From assembly GCA_013396635.1 (NCBI GenBank), contig WBMW01001651.1, positions 671,719 to 735,718 on the forward strand: 64,000 nt of DNA. Direction: 5' to 3'. The DNA is from Penelope pileata. Taxonomy: Eukaryota; Chordata; Aves; Galliformes; Cracidae. The notes under the pieces are model-generated. The model saw nothing but the letters and a program-made list of their open reading frames with translations. It did no database searches and was not told where the DNA came from. Shown here piece by piece: positions 52,688 to 63,963 of this stretch. The translations under genes were made by a program, and so were the position numbers. Each line of letters opens with the position of its first letter. Within the stretch, counting starts at the first letter, position 1.

Positions 52688-53048
52688 GAATCATAGAATT
52701 ATAGAATCAAAGACTCATTTGAGTTGGAAGGGACCTTTAAAGGCCATCTGGTCCAACTCCCCTGCATTGAACAGGGACACCTACAGCTAGATCAGGGTGC
52801 TCAGAGCCCCATCCAGCCTGACCTTGAGTGTCTCCAGGGACGGGGCAAACACCACCTCTCTGGGCAACCTGTTCCAGTGCTTCACCACCCTGACTGTAAA
52901 AAACTGTTACCTTATCCAGTTTAAATCTCTCCTCCTTTAGTTTGAAATCATTTCCCCTTGTCCTATCACAACAGACTCTGCTAAAGAGTCTGTCCCCTTC
53001 TTTCTCTTTTTAGATACTGAAAGGCTGCTATCAGGTCTCCCTGGAGCC
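52688..53048 (-). mobile_element. CR1 LINE 3' fragment, minus strand
   Basis: Read on plus, this is the reverse complement of the CR1 3' end. It starts with octamer-type 'aatcatagaattatagaatc', then 'gagttggaagggaccttta', 'ggccatctggtccaactccc', 'catccagcctgaccttgagt', 'gggcaacctgttccagtgct', 'tttcctcctt'-type sequence and 'ttgtcctatcacaacagac', and stops after 'tccctggagcc'. It is a 5'-truncated copy and the best preserved in the window. A plus-strand open frame at 52724-52924 lies wholly inside it and is not a gene. Confidence 0.95.
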
Positions 53049-53456
53049 CCCTAATTCCTGAGTCAGGTATATAACTTAGCAAAACCTAGGTCCCACCACC
53101 ACCAGGATGTGGGGGAGGAATTATGGAATGATGCAAATAGGTGTATGTCGAGGGCAAGTGGTGGCAGTCCCGTGGCACTTCACAACGTGCATCAAAAGTT
53201 GGCATAGGACACAGACCCTGGGCTCCTGCAGTAGGCAGCTCGTTCCTCTCATCATAGGACTGCTCCTATCCTGAAGTGTCCTCGTGCAAAAATAGTTCTA
53301 AATGCTCAGCTCTGAGATATGGCCACTCAAAACCAGAGGATGAGAAGAGCAGGAAATTTGTATAATGGATCTTGAAGAAACCAGAAAAGTACTATTGCTC
53401 TATGCAATTATAAAGATAATAGCTCCTTTTTGGAAAGGAAGGAGAAAAAAAAAAAA
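53049..53456. other. Unique DNA ending in an A12 homopolymer
   Basis: No gene is seen. The stretch ends in GGAG followed by twelve A (53445-53456), immediately before the start of the first copy of the 616-bp duplication. The homopolymer is a likely cause of the assembly break described there. Confidence 0.6.
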
Positions 53457-54072
53457 CGCATGCATCTGTTATTTTTATATTACCCTACTGCTATATGTGG
53501 TGAAGATCTTTGGAACGCAGAAGACTCAGAATTGGTCACAGTACCACAGCCTCTGTTCTCCACGTGCAGCTGCAACAAAGAATTACAGACTTCTCTCTGT
53601 TTGAGAGAAGGTAGCAGACAATTTTATGAATGATTTGACATCAAGGGCATTAAAATGGTGCCTATGCCTCCTCTGGATCGGGAATGCTCTCCTAAACAGT
53701 TCTCTGAAAAGTCACAACAAAATCATTTTTTCTGTAAAACAGGTATACAGGAGATAAAATGCCCTCAAAGTAGAATAATGATAACCATGGCAAAATTAGT
53801 CTAGCACTTAGCTAATATGTTTATTGACATCTTTAGCGAAAAGGCGTTTGTGTACATGATGCTTGCCTTCTATGACGTACGCCTGAGTTTCTGTATAGAG
53901 CTTGGCTGCACATTAATGAAAGAATTGCAACCAAATCACAGTCTGCCAGAGACAAACTATTGCTTTCAAAAGTTTGCATGAAAAATACGGTACAGTTTGA
54001 CTCAGAAAAAAAAAGTCATGTTCTTTCTTTCTCAAGCAAAATATCAAGGGAAAAGTATAAAAAAGTGCAGAA
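53457..54072. repeat. 616-bp exact duplication, copy 1
   Basis: This segment starts with CGCATGCATCTG just after an A12 tract and ends with AAAGTGCAGAA. It is repeated base for base at 54074-54689 with a constant offset of 617, including the A9 tract near 54006. Open frames in it are therefore duplicated too and should be counted once at most. No function is assigned to the unit; it contains no recognisable gene. Confidence 0.95.
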
Positions 54073-54073
54073 N
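54073..54073. other. Single N: assembly gap or join
   Basis: This is the only ambiguous base I noticed in the window, and it sits exactly between the two identical 616-bp copies. The contig to its right begins exactly where the A12 tract ends in copy 1. This fits two overlapping contigs that were abutted rather than merged. Confidence 0.95.
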
Positions 54074-54689
54074 CGCATGCATCTGTTATTTTTATATTAC
54101 CCTACTGCTATATGTGGTGAAGATCTTTGGAACGCAGAAGACTCAGAATTGGTCACAGTACCACAGCCTCTGTTCTCCACGTGCAGCTGCAACAAAGAAT
54201 TACAGACTTCTCTCTGTTTGAGAGAAGGTAGCAGACAATTTTATGAATGATTTGACATCAAGGGCATTAAAATGGTGCCTATGCCTCCTCTGGATCGGGA
54301 ATGCTCTCCTAAACAGTTCTCTGAAAAGTCACAACAAAATCATTTTTTCTGTAAAACAGGTATACAGGAGATAAAATGCCCTCAAAGTAGAATAATGATA
54401 ACCATGGCAAAATTAGTCTAGCACTTAGCTAATATGTTTATTGACATCTTTAGCGAAAAGGCGTTTGTGTACATGATGCTTGCCTTCTATGACGTACGCC
54501 TGAGTTTCTGTATAGAGCTTGGCTGCACATTAATGAAAGAATTGCAACCAAATCACAGTCTGCCAGAGACAAACTATTGCTTTCAAAAGTTTGCATGAAA
54601 AATACGGTACAGTTTGACTCAGAAAAAAAAAGTCATGTTCTTTCTTTCTCAAGCAAAATATCAAGGGAAAAGTATAAAAAAGTGCAGAA
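54074..54689. repeat. 616-bp exact duplication, copy 2
   Basis: Identical to 53457-54072 over its full length, then continuing into unique sequence (AACTACTAATG). No target-site duplication or element ends mark the unit, which argues against transposition. Zero divergence argues for a very recent event or, more simply, a false duplication. If false, the true locus is 617 bases shorter and coordinates to the right shift accordingly. Confidence 0.95.
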
Positions 54690-57600
54690 AACTACTAATG
54701 TTTAAACAAATACGTTAGAACATACGAAAAACAGAATGCATAATGTGTCCTGAGGTAATAGACCTCAGATCTCTGAGTAATGTTTTTATCTTTGATGTGT
54801 CCAAATATATTTCATATGTTTCTCTTCACTTGTGGCACAAAACTTGGGGTAAGCTAATCAAACTTAGAATAATCGTAATTAGTATTTTTCTGAATTATAT
54901 ATCCACACATTAACGTGGAAGAATGTATTTCATGGGCATAAACTATTTTCATTCTAAAATGAGGAGGAACCTGTCTAGCACTCCAGCTTTCGTCTGGAGG
55001 ATGTTTATTCAAGATACTTTCTTACTGTAGACACCTTTAGTCTAGGGTAAATTTTATTAAGAAGAATTTTACTTAAATATAGAACATATTATATACATTT
55101 TTTTCTTTGGTGTAGGCATTGCAAAAAAATATAAAGGGCTATAGAAGCACAACATGTAGATTGCGATTAGCCTTGCAATATTCAGCTGTAGGTAAAAACT
55201 GTCCCTCTGTTTTGATTCTGATATTTTTTTAATGCAATATTTAGCACAATGCCAATCTCTACTTCACTGATGGGGGATCTACATCCGTCACCTATATGAG
55301 GAAACATTTAAAACCTTACATGTCCAAATATCCACAGTTAACATTCCCAAAATGTGTAAATGTCTTCTTCTGGAGGCATCACTTGAATCCTAGCCATGCT
55401 CAGAAACTAGTTGCTTAGATCGAAAGAGGCTTGGGCTGCACAATTCTCTGCAATTTCATTCCATGCTGGTCCCCATGGAAGAGTCTGAATGTTCACTTAG
55501 GTATTGACATTGCTTATAAAGTAAAAACTGGACCCAGAACCAATGTGAAAGTAAAGCCACAAAACGTGGATTGGAAATAATCCAGTAGAGGTACAGATAC
55601 ATCTGCAAAGTTTACCAAGATCACCTTTCTGTCTAGTTTCACTGACATGAGCTTTACCTGAAGATTGCTACCTTCATCCTTCTTTTCTCAACTAAACAAA
55701 AAATTACTCCGCAATATACACTGCCTTTTACGCATTTGCACACTGAATGGGGCAGATTCACATGTAATCAGATCTCAGATTAGATAAAATGAGCAATATT
55801 TTTCCAGTCATTTTAAATGACTGCAGCAACTCCCCCCAGCCTTATATCAGAGCAGCTGTAGACCTTCACTTTCACAGAAGAGCAAACTGCTGATGAGATG
55901 CCCAGCCTGAAGTTAGGCAGGTTAATAAAGCTCCACACTTTCTACTGACTAACCCTAGGTTGTCTCTCCGGTTGTGAATTGGGTATTTGAATTCCATTTT
56001 CAAGCATTTAATTCTTCCTGGCTTCAGAGACATAGGAACCTGACTTTCATTCCTTTAGATGCTCAAATAATCAGCTAATACTTAAGTATTGCAGTTTTTA
56101 ATGTACTTAAATCCTCTTTTAAGAAATATAAAAATTTTAGTAATTTTGCATGAAAGCAACAGAAGACTTCTCTAATTTGGAATGGATGTGATGCACGTGA
56201 TATGGTTCTGTCATTTGGAAGCAAACAGCATGCCACCTGAGCTATGTTTTACTAAATAGCTGTTCCTTCCTCACATTCTTGGTTGCAGATAAGCAGCACT
56301 GCTTGCAGCATGCAGAGCCCACACACTCAGATACCTGTGCAGCTGTGGGAGCAGAAAGCCAGGCAGACTTGCAAGTTGGCAGGTTACATGAGAGTTAGTA
56401 CAGCTGCAGACTTGCTTATCATTTCTGTTTGATTTCATTTTTCTGGATGTCCTGGGAAAATCGGCTTTCTGGGAAATTGTTCAGGGTGCTCTTTAATGAT
56501 CAATACAAACTACCATAAAATATTTGCATGCACGTACTACAATGCATCCGTGAGGGTGCTGGCACTGAGGCAGAGCACAGACCTTAATGGCCAGCCCTTA
56601 ATGAGATAAGTCCTGATGCATCTTCTGATTAGCTAAAATACAATAATTTTGCCTTAACTGAATGATGCTAAGAAGCTAGATAAAAGCCACCTCTTATTGC
56701 TGCAACCGAGCAAAAAGGGAAGGAATTCAGAAGAAAGGGAGATGCCCGCTCACACACATGAACCCCTTTGTGGGTGAGGCCAGGCTGTGAGCAGAAGGTC
56801 TTGGACCTGGCATTTACATTTCTCTGCTCTGTGAAACCTGAAAACGATAAAAGTTTCAGCTTCTAGCCAAGTGATGATCCAGTAATATTTTCCCTTATGC
56901 ATACTTAGGAGAATTGATTTTGTCACCTTCTTAGTTTAAAAATTCATTTTTTTTTTGCCTCAAACTTACTAAAGACAACTAGCTGAATTGGTGCAGAACT
57001 GGCAAGAGTCTGAGTCTGGTGCAGTGATCTCATTTCAGATGATGCAACTGAGGACTCTTCCAAAGACATGGGTACTTCCAGATCAACACTGCATTTACCC
57101 TTGTCCATTGGTCTCTAGAGGGGGAACCCAGGAGCCAAATCACTATAGCACATGTGATGTGAATATATGGATAGGAAGGGTGAGGAAAGGGGCTCTTGGA
57201 GGGCTCAGGACAATGGCCTCATTCCAGTTTTAGGTCAGAAGAGACTGTTCAGTGATGTTTTCCAACCTCCAGGATAATGTGTGGTTCTCCTGTCTTGAGC
57301 CTCACACCTGGAGTTTGGCTGATGCATATCAGACTTAGGCCAGAAGGGACAACATCTTGGAAACATGCTTCTAGCAACGTGACAGGAGAGCAGAACAAAT
57401 CCCAGCTGTTGCTTCAGATATGACTGAGGAAGACTGGTCTGCTTTCTGCCGTGCAGGCCACATCTTCTAAAGAGAGTCCACCTTTAATGAGTACATCAAG
57501 CTTTGCAATTCTTGATACTGATGGCCATCTTTGGGGAGAAGCCAGCTCCTCAGCCATTACAAAAGGATCATCTGCTCCAAGGAGAAACAGCCTCAAGTGT

Positions 57601-60397
57601 GAATCTAGGCCCTGGGACCTGCCCTGGGGCTGGATTCAGCTTCCCTCTCCCTCCCATCCCTCAGTACCTGCAGTGCCCTGAGAGACCAGCACCCACAGTC
57701 CAGCCTGGGGCCCAAAGGCACAACATGGCATCCCTCCGCCTCAGGCCCAGCCAAAGCTGCGTGATCCTCCCACCCCATCCTCCAGCCCTTTGCGTATGCT
57801 CTCAGGCCTTTCATCATCAAAATGAATTCTAGAAGAAACAGATGCAAATAACCTAAATGGAAATCTCGTCATATCAGGGACTTGGCATCAAGCAGTGGGG
57901 GCTGCAGGGAGGGAGGAGGCTTCTTTGATTTCCTTGGGTATGGCAGAGGACCCCTCAAGGCTTACTGCAGGATGGTCCCGCCTCCTCCTCTTTCTGCCGA
58001 TGAAGGCTAGGCTCCTATCTTGTTAAAGAGTTTGCATTAGATGTGGCAAGGTTGTAAATTTGCTGAGAAATCAGCATGGAGTGAGTGGGAAAAAATCACA
58101 ACGAGACAACAAAACCAAACAGACAAAATGACCTCATATGCAACCTCATGAAGAATTCTCAGGTTTCCATAGCACCCAACAGCAACATGGTCACCTTCCT
58201 TCTTAGGCGACACTTTGGAGTTCTAGCACAAATGACCCTTGTTTGGTCAGGCAGCAACTTTCGTAAAACTTCTGTATAATACAGAATACCCATAAGTCCA
58301 TTTCACACTTTTCTATCTTTCCAGCTGAATGATTTGGTAGGGCGTGACCTACTTAAAAATGAACTTGTCACTGACGTGAGTTTAGAACTTCAGAGTTTAA
58401 GAAAAATGAATGTATTATAAGGTTCAAAACTGGAATAGAAGACAGTCAAGCCAATATATTTTACTTCAAGTGATTACAAAAGCAGCATGAAAGACTGTCC
58501 TTGCTATTTTCTCCCTTTCTCAATTTTTTTTCTGCTTTATTTGAGCATCTGAACTTAGATCTCCCATGTATTTCCTCCTTGGGCAATTTCTTTATCTTTA
58601 CTTCGCTTTTATCTCACCATGCACAACGCCACCTCCAAGACCAAGTTCACAGGTGTTTGCTTCAGTAATGTCAACTTGTTTTTACAAGTTGTTGAACAGG
58701 CTTTGATACATGGATTGAGAAGGAAGTCTCATAAAAATTGTAAAGTAAACAAAAAGCAGAGAAGTCATAAGTAAAATCATTGAGGACTTCAAAGACTTCT
58801 GGAGATGTGGTGAACCTCTTTTGAAGGTACACAAGGAAGGAAAGCAATAGAGAGAAATGCAACAAATGTAAACAAGGAAGAAGATAGTGTTATGGATTTG
58901 TAAAAGCTGTTTAATATAGCTACTACAAAGCTGTTAGCTGTAGGAAGATGAGAATTCATTTAAATTGTAGCTGAAACTATAGCCTTATATTCTGCTGAAT
59001 CTTTTTCAAATGTGCTGTGTTACTGAGAAAAAATATTAATATTCAATGAAGACATAGCTATATAAATTATCTTGTTTCTAACACAGGGTAAAAAAGGAGA
59101 GAATTCACAAGTATCCCTAAAAATGATATCCCAAGTTGAGAGATTGTTTCAATTGTATCAGAGACGAGCAGTATTCGTCCCCTTCTGTTGTTGCAATGAA
59201 CACCTGAAAGCTGTGGAGTCAGCAGGAGGAGCCAATGCCAAATTAGCCAGGTACTCAGCGTGATGATGACAGGTTCTGGAGGCCGGACCAGATGGATATT
59301 CACATGGGTGTTGAAAACAGGCCAAAAGGGATTGGCTTTGATGATCCATCTGCAAAATCCATGAGATCAAGGCTAGTTTTTGAGGGCTCTCAGAGAGAAG
59401 ATTGTTCTTCCTGCAGAAAAGCTTTACTGAAGGTGTGCTAAGGGTTAGATTAAAAATCAACTTTTTGTTTTCACCTGCTGATGAAGTAAGCTCAAACCTT
59501 CCCTTTATCCTCATAGGTTACTGTGAAGTAGTTTTCATATAAGCTTGGACAACCAAAGCAAAAAGCATTCGACTAAGAGCTCCAGGCTCAGAAGGTTCAG
59601 TTTGAATCAAATCAACTGATTTATAAATATACTTGTAATCTAATAAGCGTTCAGGAGACAAACAGGGTCTCTGTTTGCATCAGAACAAAGCAACATCAGC
59701 AGTTTTCTGCCAAGAATGATGAACTTGGTTAGTCTGAAGCATCTGCTCCTTGGCTGCTCTGAGTCCTTTGCATTGAGATGGGAGTTCACGCTGCAGCTTT
59801 TCTGGTTGAGCTCAGACCAGTGATGCTCATAATCCGCCTGAGCTTCCAGAAATATTTTGTGCCACATTTCATGGTTGTCCCTGGCTGTTCTGTTGGTTAT
59901 GGTAAATGTGGAAAAAACACACCTAGATTAATGGTTTATAGAGACAGATGTTGTCTCTGCGAGGTGAATACCATTCTGTATTTGCTATTAAAATATGTCT
60001 TAGAATGGCATTCACTGTTGGCTTTGTGAACAAAACCCAGCAAATATTGTGTCTTCCATATTCCTAATCAAAACTCTTTGGAAAGTTGTGGTAAGGCATG
60101 TCAGAGTAGCTGCATGTCTAGATCTTACTGCTTTTGTTCAGGCTGAATGAAAACAGATGCAGAAATGCTGCAGGGGTTGGCAGTAGCTCAGCCCTGCCAC
60201 CGGCAGAAGAGCAGGCATCCATGGGCAGTTGGACAGCCGCCCTCCTGTACCTCCTCACCAGCTGCCCCGCAGCTCCCACAGATGCAGAGCGGGCTTTGTG
60301 TGGCTTTGCTTCTCTCTGAGACCTCCAAATGGTTGAGGGTAAATGTTTTTTCTCCTCTAAGGACTCTCTCTCCCATAAGGAACTCAGCAGCACTGCA
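54690..60397. other. Unique DNA, no gene recognised
   Basis: Open frames around 57414-57847 and 60118-60428 lie in GC-richer patches and overlap on both strands, as expected from composition. None matches a known family. A pair of direct 16-mers at 57230-57245 and 57335-57350 is listed separately as a possible ancient repeat. Confidence 0.5.
57230..57350. repeat. Possible ancient sauropsid repeat fragment
   Basis: TTAGGTCAGAAGAGAC (57230-57245) recurs as TTAGGCCAGAAGGGAC (57335-57350), two mismatches in 16, about 105 bp apart. From memory, the core 'aggccagaaggga' resembles the start of an old CR1/SINE-like repeat common in turtles and archosaurs. The rest is too diverged to name. Confidence 0.3.
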
Positions 60398-60463
60398 TTT
60401 ATTCCTTGCTCAGTTGATCACCTATTGAGCTCCTGGGTTGGGAGAAAGACTTGACTGAAACAT

Positions 60464-60609
60464 CTACGTGATGCGCTTGCAGTCAGTACTCTGCCATTCA
60501 TTGATCTCGGCTGGTCCAACCTGGATGCCTAACTTAGAGCGGACAAAGCTGGGCCTTGGATCAGTGTTGATGAAGCGCACTCCAGGTAGGAAGCAATCCA
60601 CACCAGTGG
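60464..60609 (-). CDS. Candidate terminal exon, unknown product
   Basis: On minus, the region before 60609 is pyrimidine-rich (ttgttgttctctgtcctg) and ends in CCAAG, an acceptor-like site. About 48 codons follow, reading TGVDCFLPGVRFINTDP, then RPSFVRSKLGIQVGPAEI, then NEWQSTDCKRIT, with a TAG stop at 60466-60464. An AATAAA lies on the same strand at 60403-60398, about 60 bases past the stop. The peptide looks compositionally natural but I cannot assign it to a family. The exon would enter in phase 1. It lies 3.3 kb downstream, on this strand, of the CpG island. It could equally be a chance frame; no homology was checked. Confidence 0.25.
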
Positions 60610-62717
60610 CTTGGCAGGACAGAGAACAACAATGAGAATGTGAAAGATCACAGGGATCAGAAGAGTGGGGAACACCATTGCCTTTCCTTTTCAAAATCAG
60701 AATAAAAGGCCAACATTAGCATTTCCAGCTCTTACCAGATGATTAACTGTAAGACCAGCTTTTCTTCCTTCTGTACCTCCAGAAAAAGGCATTCCTGTGG
60801 CACAGAGATCTCACTGCTCTGCTTTTGCCTTTCTGTGAGCACAATATAAGTGACCCTGTAATGTCTGATTTCACAAGTAGAATAATCTCTCACTCTCTTT
60901 ATGGATGAAGAGAGACAGACGCATAATGATCACATATGCTTCACATGCATTAGCATGTACAGGCATATGCTGTGGAAATGTAAGCCTTCATTAAAAGAAA
61001 ACAATTAAGCTGACAAATCTGTAATGTAAAATTTAAATACAATTGAAAGTAATTCACTAAGCTGGCTACAGTTATTTAGAAAATCAGACTGTTGTGAGCT
61101 CTGCTAATTTTCCGAATGCCACTTGGATGCTTTACCAATAAATAATCTTACAGTGTCAAAATCCATTGCTACGCTACAAAGACACCTCATCTGTGATCGA
61201 AATCATTCTATTTCCCCTGGAGACACATACTTATGAAAAATTTAAGAGGTCATCAGTCATGGTCTCTTTCCAATATTTATAAAGTTACAGCTCTGGGTAA
61301 GAACATTTCTGTTCTTGTCACAATAGAAATCAGAGCTGGTGTCTGGTCTATTCACAGACTGCATCGCTATGCTTAGGTAGACTGCATCTCATGCCGACTT
61401 TTTGAAGTTACATAAAATAGCTGCTCTAGGGCTCACTCTGTTATTTCCAGATACCTGGCAAAGGGACAAAAAGGCATCTCAATACAAATGAGACTTAGGC
61501 TCTGGGTTTAAGAATCTAGCATATGATTATATTGCATAAAAACATCGCAGAACAATGTCGGATGCATTCTTCTTACGTCAAGTGCTCTGAAATTTTACGT
61601 ACTTGAACAATTCAGATTTGCATTCTGCTCAAAATCTTACACGGCTACATTTAATTTGCTGTTTTCCCAGATCACATTAGCTGTTAGTTGATGGCATAAG
61701 AATCACTTGATAACAGTGTAGCAGCCATTGTGTCTTATCTTTAAACTATTGGACTTTTTACTGGAAACCAAAGCATCATCATAAAATTCAAATAAGCATT
61801 TCACAAAGACCATCACAGAGGATGCATCATATTAAACCCATCTGAAAAGAAATTCTCTGAGGTGTGTTTCACAGGCACTTGCTTCCCAGTTTTTTCCATT
61901 AGTGTCCGGATTCAAGCCACAACAAGCGCCTTCGAGCTGGTTCCTGAGCTCAACTGGGGAAATGTCTGGATAATAACTCCAGTAGTGCCTTTCTCTGTCT
62001 CTTGCATGGGAAATGTTGACCACTGTTTGGCTTACCATGACCTTTAATGACCTCTTGATTCATGAAGAAAAGTCTTTGTGCTGGCCGATAGACGTGGCAT
62101 CATCTGAGTGCATTGGGAGGGTGGGATTTGAGCATGGATGGGGCAGACATTCGATGCAGACACCATGTGCATACAAACTCTCCCATACTTATTAGCCATA
62201 CAACTCATAGATACTAACCCACCGAAATTGTGAAAAGGCATTTGCTTTAGTGTCTGAGGCAGAGGCAGTTTTTGGCAAAAGTGAGAACATTTTCTATGCT
62301 CTGAGGCATCCGCAGGGCAGGGGCCAGGCAGCACAAAGGCAGGAGCTTCAGCTGCTTCCAGCTTGTCCCTTTTTCCTACCTCCCCTTCATGTGAAAAAAA
62401 CAACTCAGAAACTCTCTAGGAATCAGTTTTGCTTATTAGCCACGTAATGTGCTCTTTTCCTGAGAAGTCCATAGTGTAATGTCCGGGTATTGCAGGTCGA
62501 AGAAAGATTAAGCAGTCAATTTTAGAAACAGAGAGAGAGAAAAGTGAGCTTGACCTATTAGTCATTTTTTCACTCCCACCCAAACTATTAGATAAGTCTG
62601 ATATAAAGTGCTTGAATTCATTAACATTTCTAAAGAATAGAGAAGATCGAAATACATGCCTTTTAATTTCCATCTCTTGCTGTCTCTTAAGAAAGAAAAC
62701 CCCTGTAATTTCATAGG
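60610..62717. other. Unique DNA, no gene recognised
   Basis: No gene is seen. Frame 62044-62403 on minus (119 codons) overlaps plus-strand frames in a slightly GC-richer patch and shows no motif. If the exon candidates on either side belong to one minus-strand transcript, this would be an intron. Confidence 0.5.
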
Positions 62718-63038
62718 TCAGGCTATGATCACATCCATTTTGATGAACTGCTGGATTACAGAGCAGAGAGGACTTGTCAGTTCAAACCTATCATAGCGAT
62801 CATAGCATCTCCTGGGTGATGGGATTGACTTCAGAGGGAGCTGAGAGCTCCTGGTATTTCTGTAACACGTGAGCTTGAGCTTCATCGACGCCCACCAGTT
62901 CGCCAAGCTCAGTGTGACAGACCTGACCTTTTGATCCATGGTCATTCTGGTAAACATGAACAGCGTAAGGAAAAAACACAAGAAAACAATTTTCCAGCAA
63001 GGCTCTTCAAAGGTCACCTCGCATAGGGAACACTGCAA
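62718..63038 (-). CDS. Candidate exon block open in two frames
   Basis: Two minus frames are open over the same DNA. Frame A (106 codons with ATG at 63038) contains a strongly hydrophobic segment, KIVFLCFFLTLFMF, that could be a signal anchor. Frame B (62800-63000) lacks an ATG but reads HVYQNDHGSKGQVCHTEL and then LGELVGVDEAQAHVLQKYQ, a natural-looking acidic/helical composition, ending in TGA. I recognise neither. An AAAG|GTCAGG donor-like site inside would leave phase 1 in frame B, matching the phase of the candidate exon at 60464-60609. This is suggestive only: C at donor position +3 is unfavourable. Confidence 0.2.
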   Translation of the reverse strand: MQCSLCEVTFEEPCWKIVFLCFFLTLFMFTRMTMDQKVRSVTLSLANWWASMKLKLTCYRNTRSSQLPLKSIPSPRRCYDRYDRFELTSPLCSVIQQFIKMDVIIA

Positions 63039-63589
63039 AGCTGCAGCAAGAAAACCTGATGGCTGGGATTCTCCAGAGTTGCTACAGTGTCATTTTTGCC
63101 ACTTGTTGACCAGCAGAAGGAGGAGCACCGGCACTGCCTGTGCTGAAGGTGCCAGCAGGTGCTGGGCTGCGCACCGTGCCCAGGCTCCTCCAGCTCCTCA
63201 GGCCCGCTCCTCAGCCCCCGCCTCAGGCAGCCCCTGCTGGCTGCGGAGGGGCTGCACCCCCCCGCTGATGTGCTGTGTCCTGCAGACACCTCCGGAGTTG
63301 GGAAGAGGCTGATGCCCAGCTGCACTTTGGGGAACACTTTGGGCATCTGGAGTATTTTTGTTGCACAGGGAGGCCTGGACTTAGTCATACCTTTATTTAG
63401 CAAATGAGGTGCTGGGTGCCCATGGTTACCTCCCAATGAACTGTCCCCGGAGAAGACGTTTACCACCATCAGTAGGGCCACCTAAGTGGAGCACCTTGGA
63501 GCAAGCAGAGAGGGGGTATGAGGGAGCTGATTCCAGCATCCGAGCAATCCCTTCTTCCTTAGAAGTGCAGTCAGCTCCTGCCAAGCTCT
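63039..63589. other. GC-rising shore next to the CpG island
   Basis: GC content climbs here, with C-rich plus-strand tracts (63180-63270). Several long open frames exist on both strands (for example 63014-63481 on minus, 155 codons, opening at GTG), as expected from scarce stop codons in GC-rich DNA. No protein family is recognised. Confidence 0.5.
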
Positions 63590-63904
63590 GCACGGAGCAC
63601 CCGGTGCGGGCTGTGCGAGAGGACGGGCGCAGGAAGGAGCCCCATCCCGCAGGGGCCGGCCCGCTCCCCGCCAACGCGTTCGTCCCATCGGAGCGGCCCG
63701 AGCCCGCACGGCGCTCCGCGCCCCTGTCCCCACCGCGCCGGGAGAGCCCGCACCCGCGGGGAAGGAGCCAGCTCGGCACGGGGGTGGCCCCAGGGGTTCC
63801 CGCGTCCCATCCCTGCACGCCGCTCGCCCTCCTCCAGTGCCGCTGCCTGCGGAGCGGGTCTCTCCTCGGAGCTGGCGGGGGGCAAGGGAAAAACGGCGCC
63901 CGCT

Positions 63905-63943
63905 CCCTATACCTGCACCCTATGCCCGCACCCTATGCCCGCT
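63905..63943. repeat. 13-bp minisatellite, three units
   Basis: CCCTATACCTGCA (63905-63917), CCCTATGCCCGCA (63918-63930) and CCCTATGCCCGCT (63931-63943) are head-to-tail units. They are followed by degenerate CCCCATAT / CCCCGTAT units to about 63959. The array lies inside the CpG island. Confidence 0.85.
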
Positions 63944-63963
63944 CCCCATATCCCCGTATCCCC
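63938..63963 (-). other. G-quadruplex-capable motif
   Basis: On minus the runs are GGGG, GGGG, GGGG and GGG with loops of 4, 4 and 3 bases, meeting the usual G3+N1-7 rule. Further three-base G-runs continue to 63905. The plus strand is correspondingly C-rich and i-motif-capable. Its position inside a probable promoter is typical for such motifs. Confidence 0.75.

Noticed and set aside
52724..52924. 66-codon plus-strand open frame
   Set aside because: It lies wholly inside the minus-strand CR1 copy and is antisense repeat sequence.
53430..54250. Twin open frames (67-96 codons) appearing once in each duplicate copy
   Set aside because: They are the same DNA present twice. The 96-codon version only arises by reading through the N, so it is an artefact of the join.
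63426..63885. Three long minus-strand frames in the CpG island
   Set aside because: Stop codons are rare in such GC-rich DNA, and the translations are Gly/Arg/Pro/Ala-rich without motifs.
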